From: Tragulus kanchil | Lineage: Eukaryota; Chordata; Mammalia; Artiodactyla; Tragulidae | Reading direction: 5' to 3' | Assembly (NCBI GenBank): GCA_022376925.1 | Contig: JAIOJX010000004.1 | Location: 121,669,123 to 121,733,122, forward strand | DNA length: 64,000 nucleotides | Part shown: piece by piece, positions 12,084-25,117 of the stretch | Position numbering within the stretch: position 1 is the first letter of the stretch | Layout: every line of letters starts with the position of its first letter | The notes under the pieces: generated by a model | The model's database searches: none | What the model saw: the letters and a program-made list of their open reading frames with translations, nothing else | Told to the model about the DNA's origin: nothing | Made by a program: the position numbers and the translations under genes

Positions 12084-14284
12084 AATACAGGTTACTTCTG
12101 TAATAAATTACACAAATATGGTGAATATTTCTGTCTAGACTGGCTTTATTGTGTGTTTTTACCTAATTATAGAATTGTAAAATCCTGATCTAAATTCCAC
12201 TAGTTCTATTTTTTTTGTAGGCCTATCTGCTAATTAACTAAAATACAATAAAAGATTAGAAGGAGACTATGTAATCCAAATGCATATAATATCATATTAA
12301 GACTTAGGAACTTTCTAGAAATGACCAGATCAAGCGTAATGTGGGTTGACCATATGAAACCTTTCAGTCTGGTAGACTGATTTCCTCCTGCATTTTTATT
12401 GCCCTGCCCGTCTTCCTCCTTTTCTTCATCCTCCTTCCTCTTCTAACTATCTAGAAACATACTTCCTTCCTTATTTCAACCAAGTATGTGCCAAAGAACA
12501 GTAATCAGTTAAGTTCTACAACAGGCATCATTGAAATTGCTCGGGAGTTTGTAATGCTGAAGATGGCTCCCCAGCTCTGGTGATTTAAACAAAGTTTAAG
12601 CAGCTCTATTTTAGCCCGTCTTGTGGGTAATCTAGGGAATATATGGTTTAACCCACTAGAGGGCAGTAGGATGTGTGCACCACTAGGCACTGCATGTATC
12701 TCCCAAGGATGACTAAAAGTTCTTTTTCTACCCGCAGGTGCCAAAGGGATAGTATGCCTAGTTCCTTTAAAGGAAAAAACAACCAAGTCAAACCAGGTTA
12801 CACAGATATAGTCAACATGTCCGATTAATGAAAAAAGCATTTTCATGGCACTAGCATTGTATAAAATCAGGTGCCAAATCCTAAATTGTAATATTGGCTC
12901 TTGTTCATAGATTATAGAATTGTAAAGCTGGAAAAGGCTTTGATAATCACCTCTGGGGCAGCCTCCTTACTTTACAGTTGAGGAAGGATACTCCAAGAAG
13001 TTAACAGCTTCTTTCAAATTCATACAGCTCTCAATCTGCCAAGCCAAATCTGGAACTACTACCAACAAACTCCCTACCAAGAGTAAAATGAGACTTTAGC
13101 GGGGAAAATTTTTATCCTATGGTAAAATGGAGTTCATACTTGTGCTTTACACAGAGATGATAGGCCTACCCTGCTAATTAACTATTTATAATACAGGTTA
13201 CTTCTGTAATAAATTACACAAATATGGTGAATATTTCTGTCTAGACTGGCTTTATTGTGTGTTTTTACCTAATTATAGAATTGTAAAATCCTGATCTAAA
13301 TTCCACTAGTTCTATTTTTTTTGTAGGCCTATCTGCTAATTAACTAAAATACAATAAAAGATTAGAAGGAGACTATGTAATCCAAATGCATATAATATCA
13401 TATTAAGACTTAGGAACTTTCTAGAAATGACCAGATCAAGCGTAATGTGGGTTGACCATATGAAACCTTTCAGTCTGGTAGACTGATTTCCTCCTGCATT
13501 TTTATTGCCCTGCCCGTCTTCCTCCTTTTCTTCATCCTCCTTCCTCTTCTAACTATCTAGAAACATACTTCCTTCCTTATTTCAACCAAGTATGTGCCAA
13601 AGAACAGTAATCAGTTAAGTTCTACAACAGGCATCATTGAAATTGCTCGGGAGTTTGTAATGCTGAAGATGGCTCCCCAGCTCTGGTGATTTAAACAAAG
13701 TTTAAGCAGCTCTATTTTAGCCCGTCTTGTGGGTAATCTAGGGAATATATGGTTTAACCCACTAGAGGGCAGTAGGATGTGTGCACCACTAGGCACTGCA
13801 TGTATCTCCCAAGGATGACTAAAAGTTCTTTTTCTACCCGCAGGTGCCAAAGGGATAGTATGCCTAGTTCCTTTAAAGGAAAAAACAACCAAGTCAAACC
13901 AGGTTACACAGATATAGTCAACATGTCCGATTAATGAAAAAAGCATTTTCATGGCACTAGCATTGTATAAAATCAGGTGCCAAATCCTAAATTGTAATAT
14001 TGGCTCTTGTTCATAGATTATAGAATTGTAAAGCTGGAAAAGGCTTTGATAATCACCTCTGGGGCAGCCTCCTTACTTTACAGTTGAGGAAGGATACTCC
14101 AAGAAGTTAACAGCTTCTTTCAAATTCATACAGCTCTCAATCTGCCAAGCCAAATCTGGAACTACTACCAACAAACTCCCTACCAAGAGTAAAATGAGAC
14201 TTTAGCGAGATGCTAAACATATCTCTGTAGTATCCTATGGTAAAATGGAGTTCATACTTGTGCTTTACACAGAGATGATAGGCT
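12084..14284 (+). repeat. Tandem duplication 4 (offset 1106)
   Basis: 12084-13174 is repeated at 13190-14284. Near its 3' end the first copy reads TTAGCGGGGAAAATTTTTATCC, where the second reads TTAGCGAGATGC and continues for longer. The junction 13170-13189 resembles local sequence at about 12219. A MIR-like relic is included in both copies. Confidence 0.92.
12904..13060 (+). repeat. Ancient MIR-like relic (second copy 14010-14166)
   Basis: ATAGAATTGTAAAGCTGGAA, CTTTACAGTTGAGGAAGGAT and AATTCATACAGCTC follow the order of mammalian-wide interspersed elements in strongly diverged form. Confidence 0.5.
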
Positions 14285-14818
14285 TAATATTGCTGTTGAT
14301 TTCCTCAGAGGGAGGGGATAGCAATGGAGGTGTTTGTCTTTTTTTTCCTTCAGTTACTCACATTCAGTTGTACTACCATCAAAACACAGGATAGATGTCT
14401 CCACTTCCAGTCCTGTAAGTGTCCACATGTAAACATCAACCAATCACTAAGTATTGAGTAACCATAATATTCATGGCACTGTTTCACATTCCTTTTAGTG
14501 TGATGTTAGCATGATTTCTACTCTTGGTGGTCTTTAGTTATGTGTGTTATTATAGCTTAGCTGGTAACTGCTTTTAATTCTCAATCCCATATGTTTTTTT
14601 GCATGCAAAATGTGATCAACAACATTATGTCAGACCCAAAGATACAGAAGGCGATGAAAACTGAGCTGATGGATCCTCATTCATCTAAGAAGCTGGAAAG
14701 GCTTTACAGAAAGAGGAACCCTAATTGCACATACAACACCCTCAGTACAATTTGCTCACATGTCTTCAAAATGACCTTTCAAAGAATGCTTTAAATGTCG
14801 CAGCTTTTTTAGAAAACA

Positions 14819-17174
14819 TTGAGCCAAACATGGAAATTGCATGAGAAGAATTTCTGAATCTCCAATTAAAGGCACAATGAGCCACATTTTAAATTTCCTC
14901 TTCCTTTTATTTTTTTTCTAACTTTTTGATGCAGTCATTTAATAAAAACCAAATCACATAAAAATAATTAAGCACAAGTGTTTGAATGTTGATGGATGTA
15001 ATACAAGCAGTTTCTTAGACAGAGCTCCAGTTTGTGAGCAAAGTTCTAGGATAGAAAATGTGAAGCAATGTTTTGGTGGAGTGACCCTAGCAACAAAAGT
15101 GCTCCAAAAATAAGAGCATACATTTTTTTTAAGGAATATCTAATGTTGCTCAATTTCTACCTTGACAAAGAAACTTAAATCTAACTCCCAAATAAATGTT
15201 TCAGAGTCCTGATTACTCATCCCTCCTCCTACCTGTAGCAAAAGTGTATAAATGATATTATAATCAACTGTGATACTTTTACATCATAATTATGCATAAT
15301 GAGTTACCCACAAGCTCACTTTAATTATCAAGAATATGAATTCAAAACTCAGCTACTAAGATTGGAAGAGGATCTGACATATATGGTAAATGGTGCAAGT
15401 AGGTTTTATTTTTCCCATTTTAAACTAAAAAGGAAATAATCTTAGCAAAAGAATGATGCTAAAAAAAATGATGCTGTCTGATCAACTGAGCTAGGATCCA
15501 TAATCTATAATTTAAAAAACTTAAATTATAATTTTGATTTTCCAAAGGGATAGACAAATTATATACTATTTGTATAGGATGTGTGTTTTCTTTACCATTA
15601 ATAGTTCAACAACTATGAAGAAAAACAGTAGCATTTAATAGATTCTCTTTTGCCATTCATATAAAAACATATATGTGGTTATTTTAGAAAGTTAATATTA
15701 CTATTTGCACTTTAACTATTTTATTTGAGAATATCCTTTTTTTTCCAATTGTAATAAAAGAATAGCTCTCAATTATTGACAGTAATATTAGTAGCATACT
15801 CATGTTTATATCTCAAGTATGCTTTTAATTTTCTGAAGCAGAGACAAATTGCTGGTGATATCTTAATGTTTTGAGGTTCTTAATGCCAAAAGGCTTGGAC
15901 CTGATCTTAAGCTGAATATTTCCCAGATGTGTAGTAGGGTGAAAGGTGGAACAACTAACAGGAACCAATTTCCTATCCATGTTAGACTTACTTAAGGATT
16001 GAGCCAAACATGGAAATTGCATGAGAAGAATTTCTGAATCTCCAATTAAAGGCACAATGAGCCACATTTTAAATTTCCTCTTCCTTTTATTTTTTTTCTA
16101 ACTTTTTGATGCAGTCATTTAATAAAAACCAAATCACATAAAAATAATTAAGCACAAGTGTTTGAATGTTGATGGATGTAATACAAGCAGTTTCTTAGAC
16201 AGAGCTCCAGTTTGTGAGCAAAGTTCTAGGATAGAAAATGTGAAGCAATGTTTTGGTGGAGTGACCCTAGCAACAAAAGTGCTCCAAAAATAAGAGCATA
16301 CATTTTTTTTAAGGAATATCTAATGTTGCTCAATTTCTACCTTGACAAAGAAACTTAAATCTAACTCCCAAATAAATGTTTCAGAGTCCTGATTACTCAT
16401 CCCTCCTCCTACCTGTAGCAAAAGTGTATAAATGATATTATAATCAACTGTGATACTTTTACATCATAATTATGCATAATGAGTTACCCACAAGCTCACT
16501 TTAATTATCAAGAATATGAATTCAAAACTCAGCTACTAAGATTGGAAGAGGATCTGACATATATGGTAAATGGTGCAAGTAGGTTTTATTTTTCCCATTT
16601 TAAACTAAAAAGGAAATAATCTTAGCAAAAGAATGATGCTAAAAAAAATGATGCTGTCTGATCAACTGAGCTAGGATCCATAATCTATAATTTAAAAAAC
16701 TTAAATTATAATTTTGATTTTCCAAAGGGATAGACAAATTATATACTATTTGTATAGGATGTGTGTTTTCTTTACCATTAATAGTTCAACAACTATGAAG
16801 AAAAACAGTAGCATTTAATAGATTCTCTTTTGCCATTCATATAAAAACATATATGTGGTTATTTTAGAAAGTTAATATTACTATTTGCACTTTAACTATT
16901 TTATTTGAGAATATCCTTTTTTTCCAATTGTAATAAAAGAATAGCTCTCAATTATTGACAGTAATATTAGTAGCATACTCATGTTTATATCTCAAGTATG
17001 CTTTTAATTTTCTGAAGCAGAGACAAATTGCTGGTGATATCTTAATGTTTTGAGGTTCTTAATGCCAAAAGGCTTGGACCTGATCTTAAGCTGAATATTT
17101 CCCAGATGTGTAGTAGGGTGAAAGGTGGAACAACTAACAGGAACCAATTTCCTATCCATGTTAGACTTACTTAG
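14819..17174 (+). repeat. Tandem duplication 5 (offset 1180)
   Basis: 14819-15998 is repeated at 15999-17174. The copies are almost identical, with a one-base T-run difference (around 15737 versus 16916). It is AT-rich unique intron sequence. Confidence 0.93.
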
Positions 17175-17570
17175 GTGAATTTTAAGTAAGGATTAATTAG
17201 ACAGTGAGATGTTATAAGCAGTCAACTTCACAGTTCCCAGAGATAAAAGCTGGGAACATGCTTAGTAGTAACATAAGCCATATGTTGAGAAAGGGAAGTA
17301 TCAACTACCAGTGTCTCCTTTCACCTTATTTATAATGCATTTTTTAGCCAACTTTCTTTGGAAAATCCAATATTTTGGGAAATATTGAAAAGCTATTTAC
17401 TAAAGGATGAAGAATAAGTATCAAATATTTAAGCAGAAAAAAATGTGAAACATTTAACTCATATGGATGAGGTCATAAATATAAAAACACAGCTTAAGAA
17501 TGATAAGAGGAAACTGCTATTAATGTGGCTTATTCTGCCTGGACCAGCTTTGCACTGACAGATACCCTGC

Positions 17571-19875
17571 GCACACTAATGCTGTGAAACTCTGTTTCTG
17601 TGTGAAGTCGGGCTGCCCATTTTAGGAAGAGGAATTTGATGCAAATTTACAGTGGTTTGTCAGATTCAGTAGGGACTAAAGATGAATTGGAACAAAATCT
17701 TGCCAATTATTCATTCTTAGGGATTGGGCCCTCTAACTTAACATGATTTTGCCATCTAAAACAGCTGTTTTGTGTTGGAGATGAGATGATAACTTTGCGA
17801 GAACTACTTAGAAGGTCTGAGCCATAAATGTCAAAGCAAATGTTTTTGTATTGGGTACATGCTCATTTTGTGATATTTTTCATTTGGATTATCATGTGGA
17901 TATGGATGTTGGTTTAGACTGGTGATGTCAAAGTAGAAGACTCAAGATATGTCAGCCAATTAGGAAGTGATCAGCTTCAAAAATGAAAACTAGACTTTGT
18001 TCAAATCATATAAGAAACCAACCTGGTGCTCATATTTGTCAACAGTAAGAGCAAAATCTTCATCAATATCAATTCCTCAAATATGTCAAGTTATCCTGGA
18101 TACAAATCAATTGGAAACAAATTCTCTTATGTGGTTTTTTCCTTCTTATACTTTTAAAAATGATTTATTAACATAGGTGAGATTTTCAGGTTGTAATAAG
18201 GAATAAAGCAAATGTAAAAGATCTGTCTGAAAAAGTATCTTGCAAAACAAGTAAATGATTATATATATTTTTCTTCTAATAATAGACTTGCCAGAAAAAT
18301 CCTGTCTACTAAAAAAGTAATGTGTCAATATTTTGCTTTAATTTAAACGTCAAAAATATCTCATGTGACTTTTCACATGATTACCTTACATAGTAGTTAG
18401 CTAGCAAGGGCAACTGAAAAAAGAAAGCTATCAGATTCCAAAGAGTAGTACACTGCTCACTCTACAGGGATGCCAGTATTTTTGGAGGGGTTGAATGAAG
18501 GTGAAAGAAAAAACCATGAAAATAATCTTCAACTACAGCCATTTAACAGCACAGTGTGCATACCCCCTTGAAGTCTGTGAGTGGCAAGACAGCTAAGAAA
18601 AATGCCTCTGAAACTCTCTTTTTGGAAATCAAGTTTGTGTAACAGGACAAGACATGTGGCACAAGTCTATGCAATTAGATCACAGAGCCTAGTACCACAA
18701 ACATAATTATTTTTGGGAAACAGGAAAAACCCTGCACACTAATGCTGTGAAACTCTGTTTCTGTGTGAAGTCGGGCTGCCCATTTTAGGAAGAGGAATTT
18801 GATGCAAATTTACAGTGGTTTGTCAGATTCAGTAGGGACTAAAGATGAATTGGAACAAAATCTTGCCAATTATTCATTCTTAGGATTGGGCCCTCTAACT
18901 TAACATGATTTTGCCATCTAAAACAGCTGTTTTGTGTTGGAGATGAGATGATAACTTTGCGAGAACTACTTAGAAGGTCTGAGCCATAAATGTCAAAGCA
19001 AATGTTTTTGTATTGGGTACATGCTCATTTTGTGATATTTTTCATTTGGATTATCATGTGGATATGGATGTTGGTTTAGACTGGTGATGTCAAAGTAGAA
19101 GACTCAAGATATGTCAGCCAATTAGGAAGTGATCAGCTTCAAAAATGAAAACTAGACTTTGTTCAAATCATATAAGAAACCAACCTGGTGCTCATATTTG
19201 TCAACAGTAAGAGCAAAATCTTCATCAATATCAATTCCTCAAATATGTCAAGTTATCCTGGATACAAATAAATTTGGGAAACAAATTCTCTTATGTGGTT
19301 TTTTCCTTCTTATACTTTTAAAAATGATTTATTAACATAGGTGAGATTTTCAGGTTGTAATAAGGAATAAAGCAAATGTAAAAGATCTGTCTGAAAAAGT
19401 ATCTTGCAAAACAAGTAAATGATTATATATATTTTTCTTCTAATAATAGACTTGCCAGAAAAATCCTGTCTACTAAAAAAGTAATGTGTCAATATTTTGC
19501 TTTAATTTAAACGTCAAAAATATCTCATGTGACTTTTCACATGATTACCTTACATAGTAGTTAGCTAGCAAGGGCAACTGAAAAAAGAAAGCTATCAGAT
19601 TCCAAAGAGTAGTACACTGCTCACTCTACAGGGATGCCAGTATTTTTGGAGGGGTTGAATGAAGGTGAAAGAAAAAACCATGAAAATAATCTTCAACTAC
19701 AGCCATTTAACAGCACAGTGTGCATACCCCCTTGAAGTCTGTGAGTGGCAAGACAGCTAAGAAAAATGCCTCTGAAACTCTCTTTTTGGAAATCAAGTTT
19801 GTGTAACAGGACAAGACATGTGGCACAAGTCTATGCAATTAGATCACAGAGCCTAGTACCACAAACATAATTATT
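17571..19875 (+). repeat. Tandem duplication 6 (offset about 1163)
   Basis: 17571-18711 is repeated at 18734-19875, with 22 bp of unmatched junction (18712-18733). Indel differences include CCCTGCGCACACTAATG versus CCCTGCACACTAATG and CAAATCAATTGGAAAC versus CAAATAAATTTGGGAAAC. The end of this unit is present a third time in duplication 7. Confidence 0.93.
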
Positions 19876-21757
19876 AGCGGCTGTTTTTGTCAACTGGCAG
19901 GTTACAGAAACAATAAAAAGAGGAGCTGATGATGATGAAAGAGGAAGGGCATGAAATGGTTGTACTCTTCTCAGTAGCTTTTAACTCTCAACATAAAGAC
20001 TTTGTCAAACTCTCCAGACTTCAAGTGTTGACTGAGAAGGCAACGAGGGATGAGACAGCTTTTTGTTGGCTGGAAGAATAAAGATAGGATCTCCCATCAG
20101 AAAGCTGTTAAGCACTCAAGATGAAAACACTAGGGTTTTAGAGGCAGCAAGCAATTGTTTATATTTGGACATTGGCATGAGACCTCATTATGTTAACATC
20201 CTTGACCAGGTTTTTGAGGCAAGAAACATCCAGGTTGTGGACTAAGTACTGGATTTTGTGGTGAAGGGGCTTTCTTTTTCTTTTCTAACCTTTTAAAATA
20301 GGTTCTCCTAACTGTACACCTAGGAAAGGAAAGGGACCAGAGTGATCCTTGGCTTTTACTGTGGTTGAAGCAAATAAAATTTACTAAGAAAAGAGTGAGC
20401 AGAGTAATCTAGGCTTGGGGCTTCATTTTATTCTTGACAGTGGTTCTTTTGAGGGGGCACTTCTATTGGTCTTTCGTTTATCTATTTTCATCCACCTTTG
20501 TTCTCTGGCCCACGTGGGCCTCCCATCTCAGTGGCCTCTCTCGCTGCAGAGCTCCAGCTCTGGGCATATGCGCTCCAGAGCTCCGGCTCAATAATTAGAC
20601 ACGTGGGTATTTCACGGCACGTGGATCTTCCCAGGCCAGGGATCGAACTGGCAGTAGTTAGCTAGCAAGGGCAACTGAAAAAAGAAAGCTATCAGATTCC
20701 AAAGAGTAGTACACTGCTCACTCTACAGGGATGCCAGTATTTTTGGAGGGGTTGAATGAAGGTGAAAGAAAAAACCATGAAAATAATCTTCAACTACAGC
20801 CATTTAACAGCACAGTGTGCATACCCCCTTGAAGTCTGTGAGTGGCAAGACAGCTAAGAAAAATGCCTCTGAAACTCTCTTTTTGGAAATCAAGTTTGTG
20901 TAACAGGACAAGACATGTGGCACAAGTCTATGCAATTAGATCACAGAGCCTAGTACCACAAACATAATTATTAGCGGCTGTTTTTGTCAACTGGCAGGTT
21001 ACAGAAACAATAAAAAGAGGAGCTGATGATGATGAAAGAGGAAGGGCATGAAATGGTTGTACTCTTCTCAGTAGCTTTTAACTCTCAACATAAAGACTTT
21101 GTCAAACTCTCCAGACTTCAAGTGTTGACTGAGAAGGCAACGAGGGATGAGACAGCTTTTTGTTGGCTGGAAGAATAAAGATAGGATCTCCCATCAGAAA
21201 GCTGTTAAGCACTCAAGATGAAAACACTAGGGTTTTAGAGGCAGCAAGCAATTGTTTATATTTGGACATTGGCATGAGACCTCATTATGTTAACATCCTT
21301 GACCAGGTTTTTGAGGCAAGAAACATCCAGGTTGTGGACTAAGTACTGGATTTTGTGGTGAAGGGGCTTTCTTTTTCTTTTCTAACCTTTTAAAATAGGT
21401 TCTCCTAACTGTACACCTAGGAAAGGAAAGGGACCAGAGTGATCCTTGGCTTTTACTGTGGTTGAAGCAAATAAAATTTACTAAGAAAAGAGTGAGCAGA
21501 GTAATCTAGGCTTGGGGCTTCATTTTATTCTTGACAGTGGTTCTTTTGAGGGGGCACTTCTATTGGTCTTTCGTTTATCTATTTTCATCCACCTTTGTTC
21601 TCTGGCCCACGTGGGCCTCCCATCTCAGTGGCCTCTCTCGCTGCAGAGCTCCAGCTCTGGGCATATGCGCTCCAGAGCTCCGGCTCAATAATTAGACACG
21701 TGGGTCCAGCTGCTCCACGGCACGTGGGATCTTCCCAGGCCAGGGATCGAACTGGCA
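19556..21757 (+). repeat. Tandem duplication 7 (offset 1097-1105)
   Basis: 19556-20652 is repeated at 20653-21757. The first copy ends inside a CHR-like SINE and is damaged there: GTGGGTATTTCACGG stands where the second copy reads GTGGGTCCAGCTGCTCCACGG, and CACGTGGATC stands for CACGTGGGATC. Confidence 0.93.
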
Positions 21758-21808
21758 TCCCTTGCATGCAAGGCTGTGTCCTTACCCACTGGACCACCAG
21801 GGAAGCCC
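21556..21808 (-). mobile_element. CHR-like SINE (copies also at 20459-20652 and 22700-22952)
   Basis: A reversed element from CTTCTATTGGTCTTTCG to CCACCAGGGAAGCCC, containing the reversed B box GGGATCGAACTGGC. One genomic insertion is seen three times because of duplications 7 and 8. The first copy is truncated at a junction. Confidence 0.88.
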
Positions 21809-22030
21809 GACAGTCATTCTTTTTTATGCTCAGTTGATATTTTTCATACAGAGAAAATATCAAATGCTTATCAATATGATTTTCATAGGGTAATTTTTGG
21901 TAATCAGTCCTCAAGGTACCTGTGCTTTACTTTGTAGACTATACATCCATAAAACAATGGGAGGAATCAGTCTGTAGCACAGAGACCATGCTGAGATTAG
22001 AAGACAAGTTGGGACAGGTTGTGGGTGGGG

Positions 22031-22039
22031 GCGTGGGCG
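22031..22039 (+). promoter_or_regulatory. EGR1 consensus site GCGTGGGCG (second copy 23176-23184)
   Basis: A perfect EGR-type zinc-finger consensus within a short G-rich stretch (GGTGGGGGCGTGGGCGCAGG) inside otherwise AT-rich intron 1. The match is exact; function is inferred only. Confidence 0.35.
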
Positions 22040-24267
22040 CAGGGTGGTGTGTTCCTCTATACTCCAACCACGGAAGGTGAATATGAGCTGGCTTTTGATT
22101 TTACCCCACAGAGTACCTCTTTCCAGAGGAAAATAAGTTTGCCAAAGTTGAAACTGGTACTTTGCACATGAGTTCCTTCAGATAAATTACTAATTTGTTC
22201 CATGATTATATGTTGGATACCTTCTGTGGGCTAGGTTCTGGCAGTACAGATAAGGGTCCTTTCTGAGAAACAGAAGAGTCATGGGTTCAATAAACTAAGG
22301 GCAAGCTGAAGCTCTTCCTAACTCCAGCCAAAGGTACTCTTCTCTTTCTTCATCATAGTCCTCGTTTGCATACTCAACTTCTCCTCGACATGAAAATATG
22401 ACTAGTCCTTGTATCAAAATGCATAAAGAAATAAGTTCAGCTGTATACCAGGTTTTGAGGCAAGAAACATCCAGGTTGTGGACTAAGTACTGGATTTTGT
22501 GGTGAAGGGGCTTTCTTTTTCTTTTCTAACCTTTTAAAATAGGTTCTCCTAACTGTACACCTAGGAAAGGAAAGGGACCAGAGTGATCCTTGGCTTTTAC
22601 TGTGGTTGAAGCAAATAAAATTTACTAAGAAAAGAGTGAGCAGAGTAATCTAGGCTTGGGGCTTCATTTTATTCTTGACAGTGGTTCTTTTGAGGGGGCA
22701 CTTCTATTGGTCTTTCGTTTATCTATTTTCATCCACCTTTGTTCTCTGGCCCACGTGGGCCTCCCATCTCAGTGGCCTCTCTCGCTGCAGAGCTCCAGCT
22801 CTGGGCATATGCGCTCCAGAGCTCCGGCTCAATAATTAGACACGTGGGTCCAGCTGCTCCACGGCACGTGGGATCTTCCCAGGCCAGGGATCGAACTGGC
22901 ATCCCTTGCATGCAAGGCTGTGTCCTTACCCACTGGACCACCAGGGAAGCCCGACAGTCATTCTTTTTTATGCTCAGTTGATATTTTTCATACAGAGAAA
23001 ATATCAAATGCTTATCAATATGATTTTCATAGGGTAATTTTTGGTAATCAGTCCCTCAAGGTACCTGTGCTTTACTTTGTAGACTATACATCCATAAAAC
23101 AATGGGAGGAATCAGTCTGTAGCACAGAGACCATGCTGAGATTAGAAGACAAGTTGGGACAGGTTGTGGGTGGGGGCGTGGGCGCAGGGTGGTGTGTTCC
23201 TCTATACTCCAACCACGGAAGGTGAATATGAGCTGGCTTTTGATTTTACCCCACAGAGTACCTCTTTCCAGAGGAAAATAAGTTTGCCAAAGTTGAAACT
23301 GGTACTTTGCACATGAGTTCCTTCAGATAAATTACTAATTTGTTCCATGATTATATGTTGGATACCTTCTGTGGGCTAGGTTCTGGCAGTACAGATAAGG
23401 GTCCTTTCTGAGAAACAGAAGAGTCATGGGTTCAATAAACTAAGGGCAAGCTGAAGCTCTTCCTAACTCCAGCCAAAGGTACTCTTCTCTTTCTTCATCA
23501 TAGTCCTCGTTTGCATACTCAACTTCTCCTCGACATGAAAATATGACTAGTCCTTGTATCAAAATGCATAAAGAAATAAGTTCAGCTGTATAATAGCTGT
23601 AACCTACACACACGGAAAATTTCTTAAGAGTTCCAATCCTGAGCTCTATTTCCATGTTCTGCCATAATTTAATCAATTTTTTTTTCAAACTTTTTGTTTT
23701 AGGTTTTTGAAATTAAAAAAAGTGTTTTTCTAGCGAATTTGTTCATGTAAGACAGACATACATGTTTCTGTTAATATATCTATTTAATTATTGTTACTAT
23801 GAAATGTATGTCATCTCATGTGCCTGTTTTGTTTTTGGAGCATGTTTTGGTAAAATATGGAAGCATCAAATATATACTGTTCATAAATCATGACTCTAAG
23901 TTTGACATCTATTTGGACACAATTTGTAAAGGTTCTTACATGAAAACAAATAAACAAGGTTTACTTTGAATTTTTCCCAAGAATAATATACACTGAAATA
24001 TTTCAGTGTTTGTACTAAATTAAATTATATTACAATCATTTTTTTCCCTAACTTTCTAGAATTAGTAGGAGAAGAACCACAATAGAAATTGAATGGTGTG
24101 AAGATGTTGAATATTGATCATTCTTTTTAGATGGTTTTAGCAATTTATTAACCTGACTTGCTAAAAAACAATCAACCACTTTGCCTAAATGTGTTTTGCC
24201 AATCTGATGACAATTTGACTAATTATTTTCAAATTTGTGTCATCTTTTCTAAACTTCTGCTTTTCTC

Positions 24268-24270
<3 letters not shown>

Positions 24271-24318
<48 letters not shown>

Positions 24319-24350
24319 AAGTATATATAAATATATATTTTATATATATA
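24271..24350. repeat. (TA)n microsatellite
   Basis: An uninterrupted TA run at 24271-24312 (about 21 units) is followed by an imperfect TATATAAATA tract to about 24350. It is likely length-polymorphic. Confidence 0.95.
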
Positions 24351-24629
24351 CTAAAATTTTACATACCATAATTTTTTAAATTATTTTATTTCTATTGAAT
24401 TTAATAATTATTCAACAAAAGATGCTAGTCAGAATTGAGCAAAGCCACTCAAATACTTGCAGTAGAGTATCTGAATTAAATAATATTGTGAATCTTTCCT
24501 TTGGGGGAAATGCTTTCAGATTGTGACAAGTAAATGTCGAGTAGAAGCAATTCTTCCAAATATAATATATGGAGTTTTATCTATTTGAACCAAAGTGTAC
24601 TACAAAGAAGTTTCTTTATATATTTACCC

Positions 24630-24764
24630 TTTATTTATTTATTTTTTCAATCTTTTGGCCACACCTTGTAACATGTGGAATCTTAGTTTCCAACCAGGTA
24701 TTGAACTCAGCTCCCTGCAGTGGCAATGCAGAATCTTAACCATTGGACCACCAGAAAAGTTCCT
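24630..24764 (-). mobile_element. Older CHR-2/CHRS-type SINE
   Basis: TTTTGGCCACACC, GGAATCTTAGTTTCC and TTAACCATTGGACCACCAG match the reversed cetartiodactyl CHR SINE. It is a different, more diverged subfamily from the abundant one in this window. Confidence 0.8.
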
Positions 24765-25117
24765 ACAAAGAAATTGAAGATAACTTTTCTTTGAATATAT
24801 TTTCCAAGATTTTATAGATTTTAACAATTTGGGATAAGATTTAATTGCGTAAAATGAGCCATTTGCAATTAACATGGTTTGGATATATATTTTAATCCAA
24901 GATATACAAAATCAAGTCAGTACAATAATTTTAATTGTGTGGTTTTTCTCTGTTAACTTTTAGCTTTGATTTTCTCTATCTTTATTTCCCCTGTAATCTG
25001 GATCCAAGAAAACATATCCTATATGCATGAGAACTCAAGTACATAGTAGTTATAATCTATCTTCTGCTCTTAAATACTGAGCATTCAGCATACTTTATTC
25101 AGAATGTTTTATTAAGA

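Larger units (their letters stand above)
21302..23592 (+). repeat. Tandem duplication 8 (offset 1145)
   Basis: 21302-22447 is repeated at 22447-23592. Duplications 7 and 8 overlap, so the stretch beginning CCAGGTTTTTGAGGC occurs three times (near 20206, 21303 and 22448). The second copy has one T fewer at its very start. Both copies hold the CHR-like SINE and an EGR1 consensus site. Confidence 0.93.
23593..25117. other. Single-copy intron 1 sequence with microsatellite and one old SINE
   Basis: Contains the (TA)n tract and the CHR-2-type SINE listed separately. The remainder is AT-rich without genes. Confidence 0.6.

Noticed and set aside
14591..14794. Open frame of 67 codons starting MFFCMQNVINN
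   Set aside because: No domain or family is recognised, codon use is like the surrounding intron and there are no splice signals; it is probably chance.
21595..21837. Recurring open frames such as those reading GPRGPPISVASLAAE and HVGSSQARDRTG
   Set aside because: They are translations of CHR-like SINEs in either orientation and recur at every insertion; they are not a gene family.
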